Part shown: positions 24,624 through 33,177 of the stretch, piece after piece
Position numbering within the stretch: the first letter of the stretch is position 1
How the letters are laid out: each line of letters opens with the position of its first letter
Source of the DNA: Acidimicrobiaceae bacterium
GTDB taxonomy: Bacteria; Actinomycetota; Acidimicrobiia; Acidimicrobiales; Aldehydirespiratoraceae
Assembly (NCBI GenBank): GCA_009837445.1
Contig: VXTM01000051.1
Coordinates: 1 to 64,000 of the forward strand
Length of the DNA stretch: 64,000 nucleotides
Direction of reading: 5' to 3'
Program-made: the position numbers and the translations under genes
The notes under the pieces: generated by a model
What the model saw: the letters and a program-made list of their open reading frames with translations, nothing else
Database searches by the model: none
Told to the model about the DNA's origin: nothing

Positions 24624-24672
24624 TGCAAACGTTTGCAGAGCGGACGTTATCGCGCCCGCTGCTCAGAATCAA
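24624..24672 (-). promoter_or_regulatory. Promoter and perfect LacI-type operator of the alpha-glucoside ABC genes
   Basis: TGCAAACGTTTGCA at 24624-24637 is a perfect 14-bp palindrome. On the minus strand a possible -35 TTGATT (24672-24667) and -10 TAACGT (24649-24644) are separated by 17 bp, placing the operator just after the -10 where a LacI protein would block transcription. The -35 overlaps the end of the lacI gene. Confidence 0.65.
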
Positions 24673-25679
24673 CCTGCCTTCGCAGTGGTTTCCCGCACAA
24701 TCAGAGGCACATCCCAGGTGATGTCGGTCACGGGCTCGCCTTCGATCAGCGCCAGCACCGTCGCCGCGGCCCGGACTCCCATCTCGTCCACCGCCTGCCT
24801 CATGGTGGTGAGCCCCATCGCGGCGGACAGGTCGTGGTCGTCGAAGCCAATCACGGAGAGGTCACCCGGTATGTCGAGGCCGTGCCTCGTGGCCGCCCAC
24901 AGCGCGCCGAAGGCCATCTGGTCCGACATGCAGAACACCGCAGTCGGCGGCTCATGGCCTTCGAGCAACTTGGAGAGCGCCGCAAAGCCGCCCGCGGCAG
25001 TCCATTGGCCGCTCACCGCCAGTTCGGGATCGAAGGGCAGCCCGGCCGATCGCAGGGCGTCCCGGTAGCCCAGGCCGCGCTGCTCGGGCACGGGCGTGGG
25101 AAGGTCCACCAACGAAGGCCCTACCACTAGGCCGATGCGCTCATGCCCAAGGTCGATCAGATGCTCTACGGCCCGTCGAGCCGCGAGCCGGTTGTCGATG
25201 ATTATCGACGAGGCGCCCTCGAGCCGCTCGTTCACCGCGACCACCGGACGGTCAAAGAAGTCGCCGGCCGAGCTCCCCTCGGCGCTGACGAAGGTGTCGA
25301 TCAGGACTATCCCGTCCACCCGCCTGCAGAAGGAGCGGGCCTCGACAAGAAAACGCTGGCGGTCCTCGGGGGTCGCCATCATCGAGACGAGCAAGTCGTA
25401 GCCCGCCTCGGCGAACACCGAGTTGATGCCGCCCAGCGCCCGGGACGGGAACCACGACCCGAACTGGGGCGCCGCCAACCCGATGGTCCAGGTCCGTCCC
25501 GACACTAGGCGGGCTGCGTGCGGGTGGACCTCGTACTCGAGCTCGGCTGCGACCTCGACCACTCGGGAGCGGGTCGCGGGCGCCACATAGGGGAGGTCGC
25601 GCAGCGCGCGGCTCACGGTGGCCACCGACACTCCCGCCTCCCGGGCTATGTCCTTGATGGTCGGCCGGCCATCAGCCAC
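24669..25679 (-). CDS. LacI-family regulator of alpha-glucoside genes
   Basis: A 336-residue repressor. The DNA-binding domain is TIKDIAREAGVSVATVSRAL with the usual hinge, followed by a periplasmic-binding-like sensor (SVIGFDDHDLSAAMGLTTMR near the C-terminus). It lies directly upstream of the binding-protein gene on the same strand. The best candidate targets are the AAACGTTT dyads at 4989, 16995 and 24624. The inducer is probably an imported alpha-glucoside; this is inferred from the GH13 and AglEFG-like targets. Confidence 0.9.
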   Translation of the reverse strand: MADGRPTIKDIAREAGVSVATVSRALRDLPYVAPATRSRVVEVAAELEYEVHPHAARLVSGRTWTIGLAAPQFGSWFPSRALGGINSVFAEAGYDLLVSMMATPEDRQRFLVEARSFCRRVDGIVLIDTFVSAEGSSAGDFFDRPVVAVNERLEGASSIIIDNRLAARRAVEHLIDLGHERIGLVVGPSLVDLPTPVPEQRGLGYRDALRSAGLPFDPELAVSGQWTAAGGFAALSKLLEGHEPPTAVFCMSDQMAFGALWAATRHGLDIPGDLSVIGFDDHDLSAAMGLTTMRQAVDEMGVRAAATVLALIEGEPVTDITWDVPLIVRETTAKAG

Positions 25680-25826
25680 TGGTCTGGTTACCTCCCCCGC
25701 GGTGTTGCAGCCGCAATCGGGTCATTGCAAGTGTCACAGCACACGCGGTCGAAACGCTAGACGGCGAGGCCGGCCGAGCCGGCCACCCCGTGTCTCACGT
25801 CACCGCGTCACCGCCTCAAGGTGCGG

Positions 25827-26537
25827 TCAGCCCATCCACTGGCCGCCGTTTACGTCGATGGTGGCGCCGGTGATGTAGCCGGCGTGCGATCCGCACAGGA
25901 ACGCCACCATGGCCGCGAGGTCCTCCGGATCTCCGGGCGGGTTGCCGGGGACGGAGGCCAGGATGCGCTCGCGCCGAGCCGGGTCGAGCGCATTCCACAT
26001 CGGTGTGTCGTGGGGACCGGGGGCCACCGCGTTCACGGTGATGTTGTCGGCGGCGTGGTGCAGGGCCAGGAAGCGGGTGAACGTGACCAGGCCGCCCTTG
26101 CTGGCCGCGTAGGCCGGTCCCGACAGCGGCGATCCACCGAAGCGGGCGTTGACGGAGGCGATGTTGACGATCCGTCCACCGCCGGCCGCGGCCATACCCG
26201 CAATCACCTGGCGGGTGCACAGGTAGGCGCCGGTCAGGTTCACGTCGATGATGCGACGCCACTCCTCGGGACTCTCCTCCAGCACTCCCCCGGACCCCGT
26301 GATGCCGGCGTTGTTGATCAGCACGGTCGGGTCGCCGTGCTGGCGCCTGATCGCGTCGAACGCAGCCGCCACCGACTCCTCGTCGGCAACGTCACACGAC
26401 AGGACCTCGGCGGCGGCGTGGTCGGGGTCGCCGGCCGTGTCCAAGCCGACGACGGTGTCGCCTCCGGCCCGGAGGTGGGCGCACACCGCGGAGCCGATCG
26501 CTCCGGCCGCGCCGGTCACGACCGCCACCCGGCTCAC
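25827..26537 (-). CDS. Short-chain dehydrogenase/reductase
   Basis: A 236-residue classical SDR: cofactor motif VVTGAAGAIGSAV, LINNAG, catalytic Ser in IVNIASVNARFG and YxxxK in AYAASKGGL, ending YITGATIDVNGGQWMG. GTG start at 26537 overlaps the glycerol kinase stop (GTGA). Last gene of the glycerol cluster; a role in oxidising glycerol, dihydroxyacetone or another polyol fits the setting but is not shown by sequence. Confidence 0.9.
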   Translation of the reverse strand: MSRVAVVTGAAGAIGSAVCAHLRAGGDTVVGLDTAGDPDHAAAEVLSCDVADEESVAAAFDAIRRQHGDPTVLINNAGITGSGGVLEESPEEWRRIIDVNLTGAYLCTRQVIAGMAAAGGGRIVNIASVNARFGGSPLSGPAYAASKGGLVTFTRFLALHHAADNITVNAVAPGPHDTPMWNALDPARRERILASVPGNPPGDPEDLAAMVAFLCGSHAGYITGATIDVNGGQWMG

Positions 26538-28018
26538 GGGACCGCCCACTCCTTGCTGCGCTCGACGGCCCGCCTCCAGCCGGCGTAGGCGCCGTCGGCG
26601 GCGGGGCTGCCGGTGCCGGGCACGGCCTCGAAGTCGAGCTCCCAGTGCCCGCCTACGGCGTCCAGCGAGGGCCAGACACCGGTCGCGAGCCCGGCCAGGT
26701 AGGCGGCTCCGAGGGCGGTCGCCTCCTGGAGCTTGGGCCGTTGCACGGGCACGCCAAGCTGGTCGGCCTGGAGCTGCAGCATTGAGTCCATCGCACAGGC
26801 GCCCCCGTCGACTCGCAGGCTGCGCACCGGCGTGCCGGTGGCGGCGGCCATGGCCTCCACCACGTCGCGGGTCTGGAAGGCCATCGCCTCCACTACCGCC
26901 CGGGCGATCTCGGGACGTCCGGTGCCCCGGGTGAGGCCCACGATCGTGCCCCGTGCGTAGGGGTCCCAGTGCGGGCTGCCGAGGCCCGCGAACGCGGGCA
27001 CCAGGTACACCCCGCCGGTGGAGGAGCACTGGGCGGCCAGGCCCTCCAGTTGCGCGGCCTCGTCGATGATCTGCAGGCCGTCACGCAGCCACTGCACCGC
27101 CGCACCGGTCACGAAGATCGCGCCCTCGAGCGCGTAGGTGGCCGCCGGACCCTGCGGGGTGTCCAGCAGCCAGGCGACGGTGGTGAGCAGGCCTTCCGCC
27201 GGCGGCGGGAGCTCCGGGCCCACGTTCATCAGCACGAACGACCCGGTGCCGTAGGTGTTCTTGGCGTCGCCGGGCGCGAAGGCGGCCTGCCCGAACAGGG
27301 CCGCATGCTGGTCGCCGGCAACCCCGGAAATGGGGACTCCCGGGCCGCATGCTGCATCGGCGCTGGTAGTGCCGAAGCTGCCGCTGGAGGGCCGCACCTC
27401 GGGGAGGGACTCGGCGGGAACTCCGAACGTCGCGCACAGGTCGGGGTCCCATTGCAGCGAACCGATGTCGAAGAGCATGGTCCGGCTGGCATTGGTGGCA
27501 TCGGTGGCGTGGACCCCGCCGCCGGTGAGGTTCCAGATGATCCAGCTGTCGATCGTTCCGAGGGCCAGGTCCGGACTCACCGGCACGCCGCCGTGGAGGA
27601 GCATCCATTCCATCTTCGAGCCCGAGAAGTACGGGTCGAGCACCAGGCCGGTGCGCTCCCGCACGAGCCGCAGGTGCCCGGCCTCTTGGAGTTCCGCGCA
27701 CCGGGGAGCGGTACGGCGGTCCTGCCACACGATGGCTGGATGCAGCGGCTCGGAGTTCTGCCGGCTCCACGCCACCACCGTCTCTCGCTGGTTGGTCACC
27801 CCGATGGCCGCGGGAGGCTCATCGAGGCGGCCGGTCACCTCTCCGAGAGTCGCCTGGACCACGTCCCAGATCTCCGAGGCGTCGTGCTCGACCCGGCCCG
27901 GCTCGGGGAAGTACTGGGCGAACTCGCGCTGGGCCGAGTCGACGATGCGACCGGCGTCGTCGAAGGCGATGGTGCGCACGCTCGTGGTCCCGGCATCGAC
28001 GGCCAGCACGACGGTCAT
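26534..28018 (-). CDS. glpK: Glycerol kinase
   Basis: A 494-residue FGGY-family kinase converting glycerol to glycerol 3-phosphate with ATP. Landmarks are VLAVDAGTTSVRTIAFD, GVTNQRETVVAW, TGLVLDPYFSGSKMEWML, DSWIIWNLTGG and YLVPAFAGLGSPHWDPYARG. The ATG at 28018 overlaps the glpD stop as ATGA. The product is the substrate of the upstream GlpD, so the two steps are coupled. No glycerol facilitator gene is present. Confidence 0.93.
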   Translation of the reverse strand: MTVVLAVDAGTTSVRTIAFDDAGRIVDSAQREFAQYFPEPGRVEHDASEIWDVVQATLGEVTGRLDEPPAAIGVTNQRETVVAWSRQNSEPLHPAIVWQDRRTAPRCAELQEAGHLRLVRERTGLVLDPYFSGSKMEWMLLHGGVPVSPDLALGTIDSWIIWNLTGGGVHATDATNASRTMLFDIGSLQWDPDLCATFGVPAESLPEVRPSSGSFGTTSADAACGPGVPISGVAGDQHAALFGQAAFAPGDAKNTYGTGSFVLMNVGPELPPPAEGLLTTVAWLLDTPQGPAATYALEGAIFVTGAAVQWLRDGLQIIDEAAQLEGLAAQCSSTGGVYLVPAFAGLGSPHWDPYARGTIVGLTRGTGRPEIARAVVEAMAFQTRDVVEAMAAATGTPVRSLRVDGGACAMDSMLQLQADQLGVPVQRPKLQEATALGAAYLAGLATGVWPSLDAVGGHWELDFEAVPGTGSPAADGAYAGWRRAVERSKEWAVP

Positions 28019-29592
28019 GCGGCTGCACTCCCGAACAGCAGGCTCTCGGCTCGCTCCACCCCCCGGTCGCTCCCGAGCGTCTCCGAGGTCTCGAGCATCG
28101 CCAGCATGGTGCGGCGGCGCAGGAAGTCCTCCATGGTCAAGATGTGCTCGTGGCGGGCCATGACCATCACCTCGGCTGGGCTGTAGTCGACGACGTCGCT
28201 CAGCGGCAGGCCGAGTTCGTCCGACTCCTCCACCAGGTCGGTCACCTCCAGAGCCCGGCGACCGTGGCGACGCCACAGACGCGCCGCGGTCAGCTCGTCG
28301 AATCCCGCCCGGGCCGCGCTGCGCCGGAAGCGGGCCTGCACGCCTTCGGAGGGCTCGCCGAACCAGGCCCGTTCCGGCGGCGTTGGCTTGAGACCGCAGG
28401 AGCGGGCGGCCGCCACCACCTCCTCGCCCACGTTGAGGCAGTCGCTGAGCTTCCCGCCGAGAATCGAGATGGTCCCACGGCCGTTGTCGGCCTCCACAGC
28501 ATGGCGGCGCGACAGTTCGGTCCAGTCACGGTCGGTGTCGGTGTCCGCCCCGATCACCAGGGGGCGAACGCCGCAGCGGTACGCGATCACGTCATCGGCG
28601 CTCAGCGGCGACGAGAGCTGGAGCCGGGCGTTGGCCTGCTCCAGCAGGAAGTCACGGTCGTGGTAGGTGATCGACACGTCCGAGTCCTCGACGCGGGTGT
28701 CGGTGGTGCCGATCAGGGAGCGGTGGCCCATCGGGATCACGTAGAAGAGCCGCTGGTCGTCGTCGAAGAAGGCCAGGATCCGTCCCGATTCGGTGACCCT
28801 GGGCACCACGATGTGGGTTCCCTTGGAGAAGCACAGAGCCGATCGCAGGGTCGATCCGGTCAACTCCGCCAGGTCGGCTGCCCGGGGCCCCGCGGCGTTG
28901 ATCAGCACGCTCGCCGACACGGTGTGGCTGCTTCCCGTCAACTGGTCGGTGACCTCGGCGCGCCAGCCCTGCCCGGCCCGCTCGGCGTCGTTCAGGCGCA
29001 GGCGCGACACCGCGACCGCTCCCTTCTCGACGGCGTCGAGCAGCAGTTGGAGCACGAACCGGGCGTCGTTGTCCACGAGGAGGTAGTCGGAGTACTCGAC
29101 CGCTCCCCGCACCCCCTCCGAGTCGATCGCGGGCTCGGCAGTTGCCAGCGCACGGGCCGACAGCCGTCGGGGGCGCCCGGTGGCGAAACGTCCCAGCGCC
29201 CAGTAGGCGTGCGCCCCGAGGGTGGCGTAGGTCGGGGAATATGGCGATGTGGGGCCGAGCGCGGCGAGGAACCGGACCTCCTGGACCCGGCTCGCGTACG
29301 AGCGGGCCAGCAGGTTGCGGGAACGGCACAGCCCGGCCACGAGCCCGAGTTCGTAGGTCTGCAGGTACTTGAAGCCGCCCCAGATGAGGTTGGAGGACTC
29401 CTGGCTCACGCCCGAGCCGAAATCCTCGGAGTCGATGAGGGCCACGTCCAGGCCGTGGGCCGCCAGCGCCAGCGCCGAGACCGCGCCGTTAATGCCGCCG
29501 CCCACGATCAGGGCGTCGTGGCCCCCGGTGGTCAGCTGCTCGAGACTCCGGTCTCGCGTCTGGTTCGCGATGGGATCGCCCTGGGCGGTCAC
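28015..29592 (-). CDS. glpD: Glycerol-3-phosphate dehydrogenase, FAD type
   Basis: A 525-residue flavoenzyme oxidising glycerol 3-phosphate to dihydroxyacetone phosphate at the membrane. The FAD-binding motif is ALIVGGGINGAVSALALAAH; SSNLIWGGFKYLQTYELGLV and SLIGTTDTRVEDSDVSITY are family-typical, and a C-terminal helical domain follows. GTG start at 29592, two bases after the sulfurtransferase stop; open frame beyond it is a shadow. Part of a minus-strand operon with GlpK and an SDR. Confidence 0.93.
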   Translation of the reverse strand: MTAQGDPIANQTRDRSLEQLTTGGHDALIVGGGINGAVSALALAAHGLDVALIDSEDFGSGVSQESSNLIWGGFKYLQTYELGLVAGLCRSRNLLARSYASRVQEVRFLAALGPTSPYSPTYATLGAHAYWALGRFATGRPRRLSARALATAEPAIDSEGVRGAVEYSDYLLVDNDARFVLQLLLDAVEKGAVAVSRLRLNDAERAGQGWRAEVTDQLTGSSHTVSASVLINAAGPRAADLAELTGSTLRSALCFSKGTHIVVPRVTESGRILAFFDDDQRLFYVIPMGHRSLIGTTDTRVEDSDVSITYHDRDFLLEQANARLQLSSPLSADDVIAYRCGVRPLVIGADTDTDRDWTELSRRHAVEADNGRGTISILGGKLSDCLNVGEEVVAAARSCGLKPTPPERAWFGEPSEGVQARFRRSAARAGFDELTAARLWRRHGRRALEVTDLVEESDELGLPLSDVVDYSPAEVMVMARHEHILTMEDFLRRRTMLAMLETSETLGSDRGVERAESLLFGSAAA

Positions 29593-29594
29593 GC

Positions 29595-30434
29595 CTAGCA
29601 GGTTAGGGGCGACGGGCTGTCGAGGGCTCTGGGGGACTCCGGGTCCGTTATCCACTCGGTCCACGACCCGTCGTACACCGCGACGTCGTCGTGGCCGGCT
29701 ATGGCGTAGGCCAGCGCGGTGCCGCAGGCGCCGACCCCGCCCCGGCAGTAGGCGATGGTGGGCTCGGGCGCGCAAGCGCCGGCCTCGGCCAGGCGCCGGC
29801 GGGCCTCCTCGGGCCCGGTCCAAGTGCCGTCGGCGCCGGTGAAGGTGATCCCGGGGGCCACGATGCTGCCGGGGATGGCGCCGCCGTCCTGCTGGCGGGC
29901 GCCGTCCATGCGCCCGTCGACCAGGCGGGTCGGGGTGCCGACCGCGGCCCGCATCTGCTGGTGGGTCACGTAGAGGTCGGGATTGAAGCGGGGCGTGAAG
30001 TGGGCCCGCTGGTGGCTGGGAACGGCGCTGGTGGTGGGACGGCCTTCGGCCTGCCACTTGGTGATCCCGCCGTCGAGGACGGCCACATCGGCGTGGCCGT
30101 AGGTCCGCAGCGCCCACCACAGCCTGGCCGCCACCGTCACGTGCTGGTCGTCGTAGGCCACCACGAACGTGCTGTCGCCGATGCCCCGGGCGGCCATGGC
30201 CTCCGCGAAGCGCTCCGGCCCGGCCAGCATCCACAGGTCGGGGCGGTCCGGGTCGGCCAACTCGGTGTCCCAGCGGGCGTGAACCGCGCCGGGTATGTGG
30301 GCCTTGGCGTACTCGTCGTCACCGTTGCGGGTGTCGAAGGGGCGCAGGTACCAGCGGCAGTCCACGACCCTCACGACCGGATCGTCGAGGTGCTCGGCCA
30401 GCCACTGGGTCGATACCAGAGGTCCTTCTGCCAT
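29595..30434 (-). CDS. Thiosulfate/3-mercaptopyruvate sulfurtransferase
   Basis: A tandem rhodanese-domain protein of about 279 residues. The N-terminal inactive domain contains VRVVDCRWYLRP and HIPGAVHARWD; the C-terminal active domain has the catalytic cysteine in YCRGGVGACG. It transfers sulfane sulfur to cyanide or thiols. The CRGGVGA loop differs from CGSGVTA of human MPST, so donor preference is uncertain. I chose ATG at 30434 (MAEGPLVSTQWLAEHL), where homology begins; an ATG 12 codons earlier is possible. First gene before glpD. Confidence 0.88.
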   Translation of the reverse strand: MAEGPLVSTQWLAEHLDDPVVRVVDCRWYLRPFDTRNGDDEYAKAHIPGAVHARWDTELADPDRPDLWMLAGPERFAEAMAARGIGDSTFVVAYDDQHVTVAARLWWALRTYGHADVAVLDGGITKWQAEGRPTTSAVPSHQRAHFTPRFNPDLYVTHQQMRAAVGTPTRLVDGRMDGARQQDGGAIPGSIVAPGITFTGADGTWTGPEEARRRLAEAGACAPEPTIAYCRGGVGACGTALAYAIAGHDDVAVYDGSWTEWITDPESPRALDSPSPLTC

Positions 30435-30474
30435 ACGGTGATCTTCGCAGACCCAGACGGGGGGCGTCACACCG

Positions 30475-31491
30475 TCAGGTCTGGACCACCGCGGGGCGGA
30501 CCTGCTCGGCCAGCAGCCGCACCCCCTCGTCGCGGTCGGGACCGAACGTGTACCAGGCCAGGGGCAGGTCGAGTCCGGCGTCGGCGAAGGGGCCCAGGCC
30601 CTCGATCACGTCGTCGGGTGTGCCCGCCACCGCGAACACGTCCACCAGGCTGTCGCTGAGCACCGCCGCGCCGGCCTGCTCGCCGCCCTCGGCCACCGCG
30701 GCTCGCACCGCAGCCACCGCCTCGGGGTCGGCGCCGGCCTCGTCGACCACCACTCCCTCCACCCGGGCCAGGTAGTAGGCCAGGACCTCCTTGACGGCGT
30801 TGCGGGCCTCGGTCCGGTCCGGTCCGACGCTGGTGAGCACGTTGGCGCTCAGCAGTAGTTCGTCGACGTCGCGGCCGGCCCGCTGCGCCCCGACGGCTAG
30901 CCGCTCCCGGGCCCAGCGGGTATAGCCCACGCTGGTGATGGCGCCCAGCTGCACCCCGTCGGCGTACTGGCCCGAGACCTCCATCATCCGGCGGCTGACC
31001 GCACCCACGTCGACCGGGACCGGCGAGGCCGGCGGCCGGTCCAGGCGTAGCCCCGGCGCCACCGTGAACGTGGTCGGCTCGAAGTCGAGGGCCTCGCCCG
31101 CGGTGAGCCGCCGCACTGTACGCACCGCTTCGACGGTGTTGGTGAGGGGCCGCCAGCCGGGCGGTGCCATACCGAAGCGCCGGACCGTCCACTCCGCCGC
31201 GCCCAGCCCGTAGCGCAGCCTCCCCGGTCCGATGTCGGCCAGGGTGGCCGCCTCGAGCGCCAGCAGCACCGGGTCGCGGAACACCGGGTTGGCCACGCCG
31301 ATGCGCACGGTGACGCGCCGGGTGGTGTGCAGCGCGACGGCCGCCACCGGCATGACCGAGTTGAACAGCCGGCTCTCCGGCAGCGACACCTCCTCGAAGC
31401 CGAGACGGTCCGCGGCGGCCACCACCGCTAGCGTGTCAGCGACGGGATCCTCGTTCGACAGCGACAGGCCTAGGCCTCGGAACCCGGTCAT
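30475..31491 (-). CDS. LLM-class oxidoreductase, probably F420-dependent
   Basis: A luciferase-like protein of about 338 residues, with the (beta/alpha)8 pattern GLGLSLSNEDPVADTLAVVA, VRIGVANPVFRDPVLLALEA and RLRYGLGAAEW. It resembles F420-dependent methylene-H4MPT reductase-like and glucose-6-phosphate dehydrogenase-like enzymes rather than FMN sulfonate monooxygenases. I chose ATG at 31491 (MTGFRGLGLSL) with GAGGA just upstream. Only 35 bp separate it from the divergent AhpD-like gene, so the two promoters must overlap or sit inside coding sequence. Confidence 0.82.
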   Translation of the reverse strand: MTGFRGLGLSLSNEDPVADTLAVVAAADRLGFEEVSLPESRLFNSVMPVAAVALHTTRRVTVRIGVANPVFRDPVLLALEAATLADIGPGRLRYGLGAAEWTVRRFGMAPPGWRPLTNTVEAVRTVRRLTAGEALDFEPTTFTVAPGLRLDRPPASPVPVDVGAVSRRMMEVSGQYADGVQLGAITSVGYTRWARERLAVGAQRAGRDVDELLLSANVLTSVGPDRTEARNAVKEVLAYYLARVEGVVVDEAGADPEAVAAVRAAVAEGGEQAGAAVLSDSLVDVFAVAGTPDDVIEGLGPFADAGLDLPLAWYTFGPDRDEGVRLLAEQVRPAVVQT

Positions 31492-31526
31492 CTTCCTCAC
31501 GATCGTCACGGCGACAGGAGCTGCGA

Positions 31527-32105
31527 ATGTGGATCTCCACGATTCCATACGATGAGGCCGAGGGCGAGTTGAGGGACCACTACAACCGCCAGGCCCGGGC
31601 GCTGGGCGAGCCCACGGAGATGACCATGGCCGGGTCGCTGCACCCTGCGCTGGTGGCCGCCCGGCTCGACCTGTACGCCGCGACGGAGAAGTGCCCGTCG
31701 CGTCTCACCCCCCACCAGCGGAACCTGATCAGCTTCGTGACCTCGGCCATCAACGGCACCGTCCACTGCATGAGCCAGGTGACGATCAAGCTGCGCCAGA
31801 CCGGCCTCGACGATGAGGCCATCGCCAAGCTGGCCGCCGACCCCGACTGCTTCGAGTCGCTTTCGCTGGAGCCGGCCGATGCCGCGGTGGTGCGCTACGC
31901 GGTGAAGCTCACCCGCTCACCGGGCTCGATCACCGAGGCCGATGTCGAGGAGCTGCGGGCCGCGGGCTTCGACGACCTGGACATCATCGATGCCAACGCC
32001 CAGTGCGCCCATCTCAACTACGTCAACCGGGTGGCAATGGGCTTGGGGATCCACTCCGTGGTCGACCCGGATTTTCCCGCTTACTCGGCCATTCCGCAGG
32101 GGTAG
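31527..32105 (+). CDS. AhpD-like/carboxymuconolactone decarboxylase-family protein, single Cys
   Basis: A 192-residue peroxidase-related protein. ATEKCPSRLTPHQRNLISFV is followed by the active-site segment AINGTVHCMSQVT, then VVRYAVKLTRSPGSITEADV. It is a clear paralog of the selenoprotein at 49573-50121. Where that one has Cys-His-Tyr-Sec, this has Thr-Val-His-Cys, so only one redox residue is kept, at the Sec position. A one-cysteine enzyme would need an outside thiol as reductant. ATG at 31527 follows AGGAG. It converges on a further LLM gene across a long hairpin. Confidence 0.83.
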   Translation: MWISTIPYDEAEGELRDHYNRQARALGEPTEMTMAGSLHPALVAARLDLYAATEKCPSRLTPHQRNLISFVTSAINGTVHCMSQVTIKLRQTGLDDEAIAKLAADPDCFESLSLEPADAAVVRYAVKLTRSPGSITEADVEELRAAGFDDLDIIDANAQCAHLNYVNRVAMGLGIHSVVDPDFPAYSAIPQG

Positions 32106-32116
32106 TCGGCACTTCC

Positions 32117-32203
32117 GGCCGGCGGGTCCTGTCGCCGAGCCCCACGACCGACACGGGCTTCGCCCTACTCGTCGGTCGTGCGACTCGCCGCCACCCGCCG
32201 GCC
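32117..32203. terminator. Nested three-arm inverted repeat between convergent genes
   Basis: Three concentric inverted repeats: outer GGCCGGCGGGT (32117-32127) with ACCCGCCGGCC (32193-32203), middle CACGACCGAC (32143-32152) with GTCGGTCGTG (32171-32180), and inner GGGC-TTC-GCCC (32155-32165). It fills the 111-bp gap between the convergent AhpD-like and LLM genes, so a bidirectional terminator or RNA-protecting structure is likely. No T-run is present. Confidence 0.6.
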
Positions 32204-32216
32204 TTGCGGGACGGGC

Positions 32217-33143
32217 TCAGGAGTTGTTGAAGATCTCTGCGCTTTGGCGGATGTGGTCGGCTGCGGTGGGCTCGTCGTTCATGGGCAGCATGAAGTAGTC
32301 GAAGCAGTCACGCAACTGGCCGATGCGGGCTGAGATCTCCTCGGGCGTGCCGGCCAGGCCGTAGCGGTCCACCAGGGCGTCGGGCAGCAGCTCGGCCGCG
32401 TCGTGCATGCGGCCGGCCAGCATCAGGCGGCGGACCTCCTCGGTGGTGGCGTCGTCCAGGCCGTCGGCTGCTCGCACCTCGGCAGGCGCGTCCACCGCCA
32501 TGTAGGAGAAGTGGGGCAGGACGCGGCGACGCTCGGTGTCGTTGTAGGCCAGGTAGGCCGACCAGGCGATCTCGGCCGAGCCCGCTGAGCGGATCCGCTC
32601 GGCGAAGGCGGGCAGGTCAGCGGGCGGTGCGGCCGACAGGATCACGCAGTCGGAATGCTCCGCCGCGAGGCGCTGGACGCGCGGCCCCCGTCCGGCCACC
32701 GCCATGGGCAAGGGCTGTTCTGGCCGGAACCAGGGCAGCGACGCCTCCCCCACCGTCTCGCCGGCCAGCAGGCGCCGGTTGAGCTCGAACGTCTCCCGCA
32801 GGGCGGTGAAGGGGCGCTCGGGGTCCATCCCGAGCGGCTTGAGCACCCGGCTGCCACCCACGCCCAGGCCATGCATTACCCGGCCCGGGGCCAGCTCCGC
32901 CAGGGTGGCGATGGCCGCTGCGGTGGCGACCGGGTGGCGGCTGAACGGGTTGGTGATGGCCGGAGCCACCGTGAGCCCGGTGGCCTGGACTATGGCGGTA
33001 AGGGCCACGTACACGTCGCGCTCGGTGCCCTCGTCGGCCACGAAGCAGGCCTCGGCCCCGAGCGACTCGCCCAGGCGGGCCAGCTCGACCAGGCGCCGCA
33101 CCGGCTGGGTCGGCTCGAACCAGACGCCCCACCGCACGCTCAC
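32217..33143 (-). CDS. LLM-class oxidoreductase
   Basis: A 308-residue luciferase-like protein: RWGVWFEPTQPVRRLVELAR, TNPFSRHPVATAAAIATLAE and RVMHGLGVGGSRVLKPLGMD are typical of F420-dependent members. The C-terminus DALVDRYGLAGTPEEISARI also fits. Third LLM gene in 16 kb, and unlike the other two in sequence. The substrate is unknown. Next to a CDP-alcohol phosphatidyltransferase gene 34 bp upstream on the same strand. Confidence 0.85.
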   Translation of the reverse strand: MSVRWGVWFEPTQPVRRLVELARLGESLGAEACFVADEGTERDVYVALTAIVQATGLTVAPAITNPFSRHPVATAAAIATLAELAPGRVMHGLGVGGSRVLKPLGMDPERPFTALRETFELNRRLLAGETVGEASLPWFRPEQPLPMAVAGRGPRVQRLAAEHSDCVILSAAPPADLPAFAERIRSAGSAEIAWSAYLAYNDTERRRVLPHFSYMAVDAPAEVRAADGLDDATTEEVRRLMLAGRMHDAAELLPDALVDRYGLAGTPEEISARIGQLRDCFDYFMLPMNDEPTAADHIRQSAEIFNNS

Positions 33144-33177
33144 AGCCCCGCCTCCGCTTCTGATGCCTCGATTGTGC

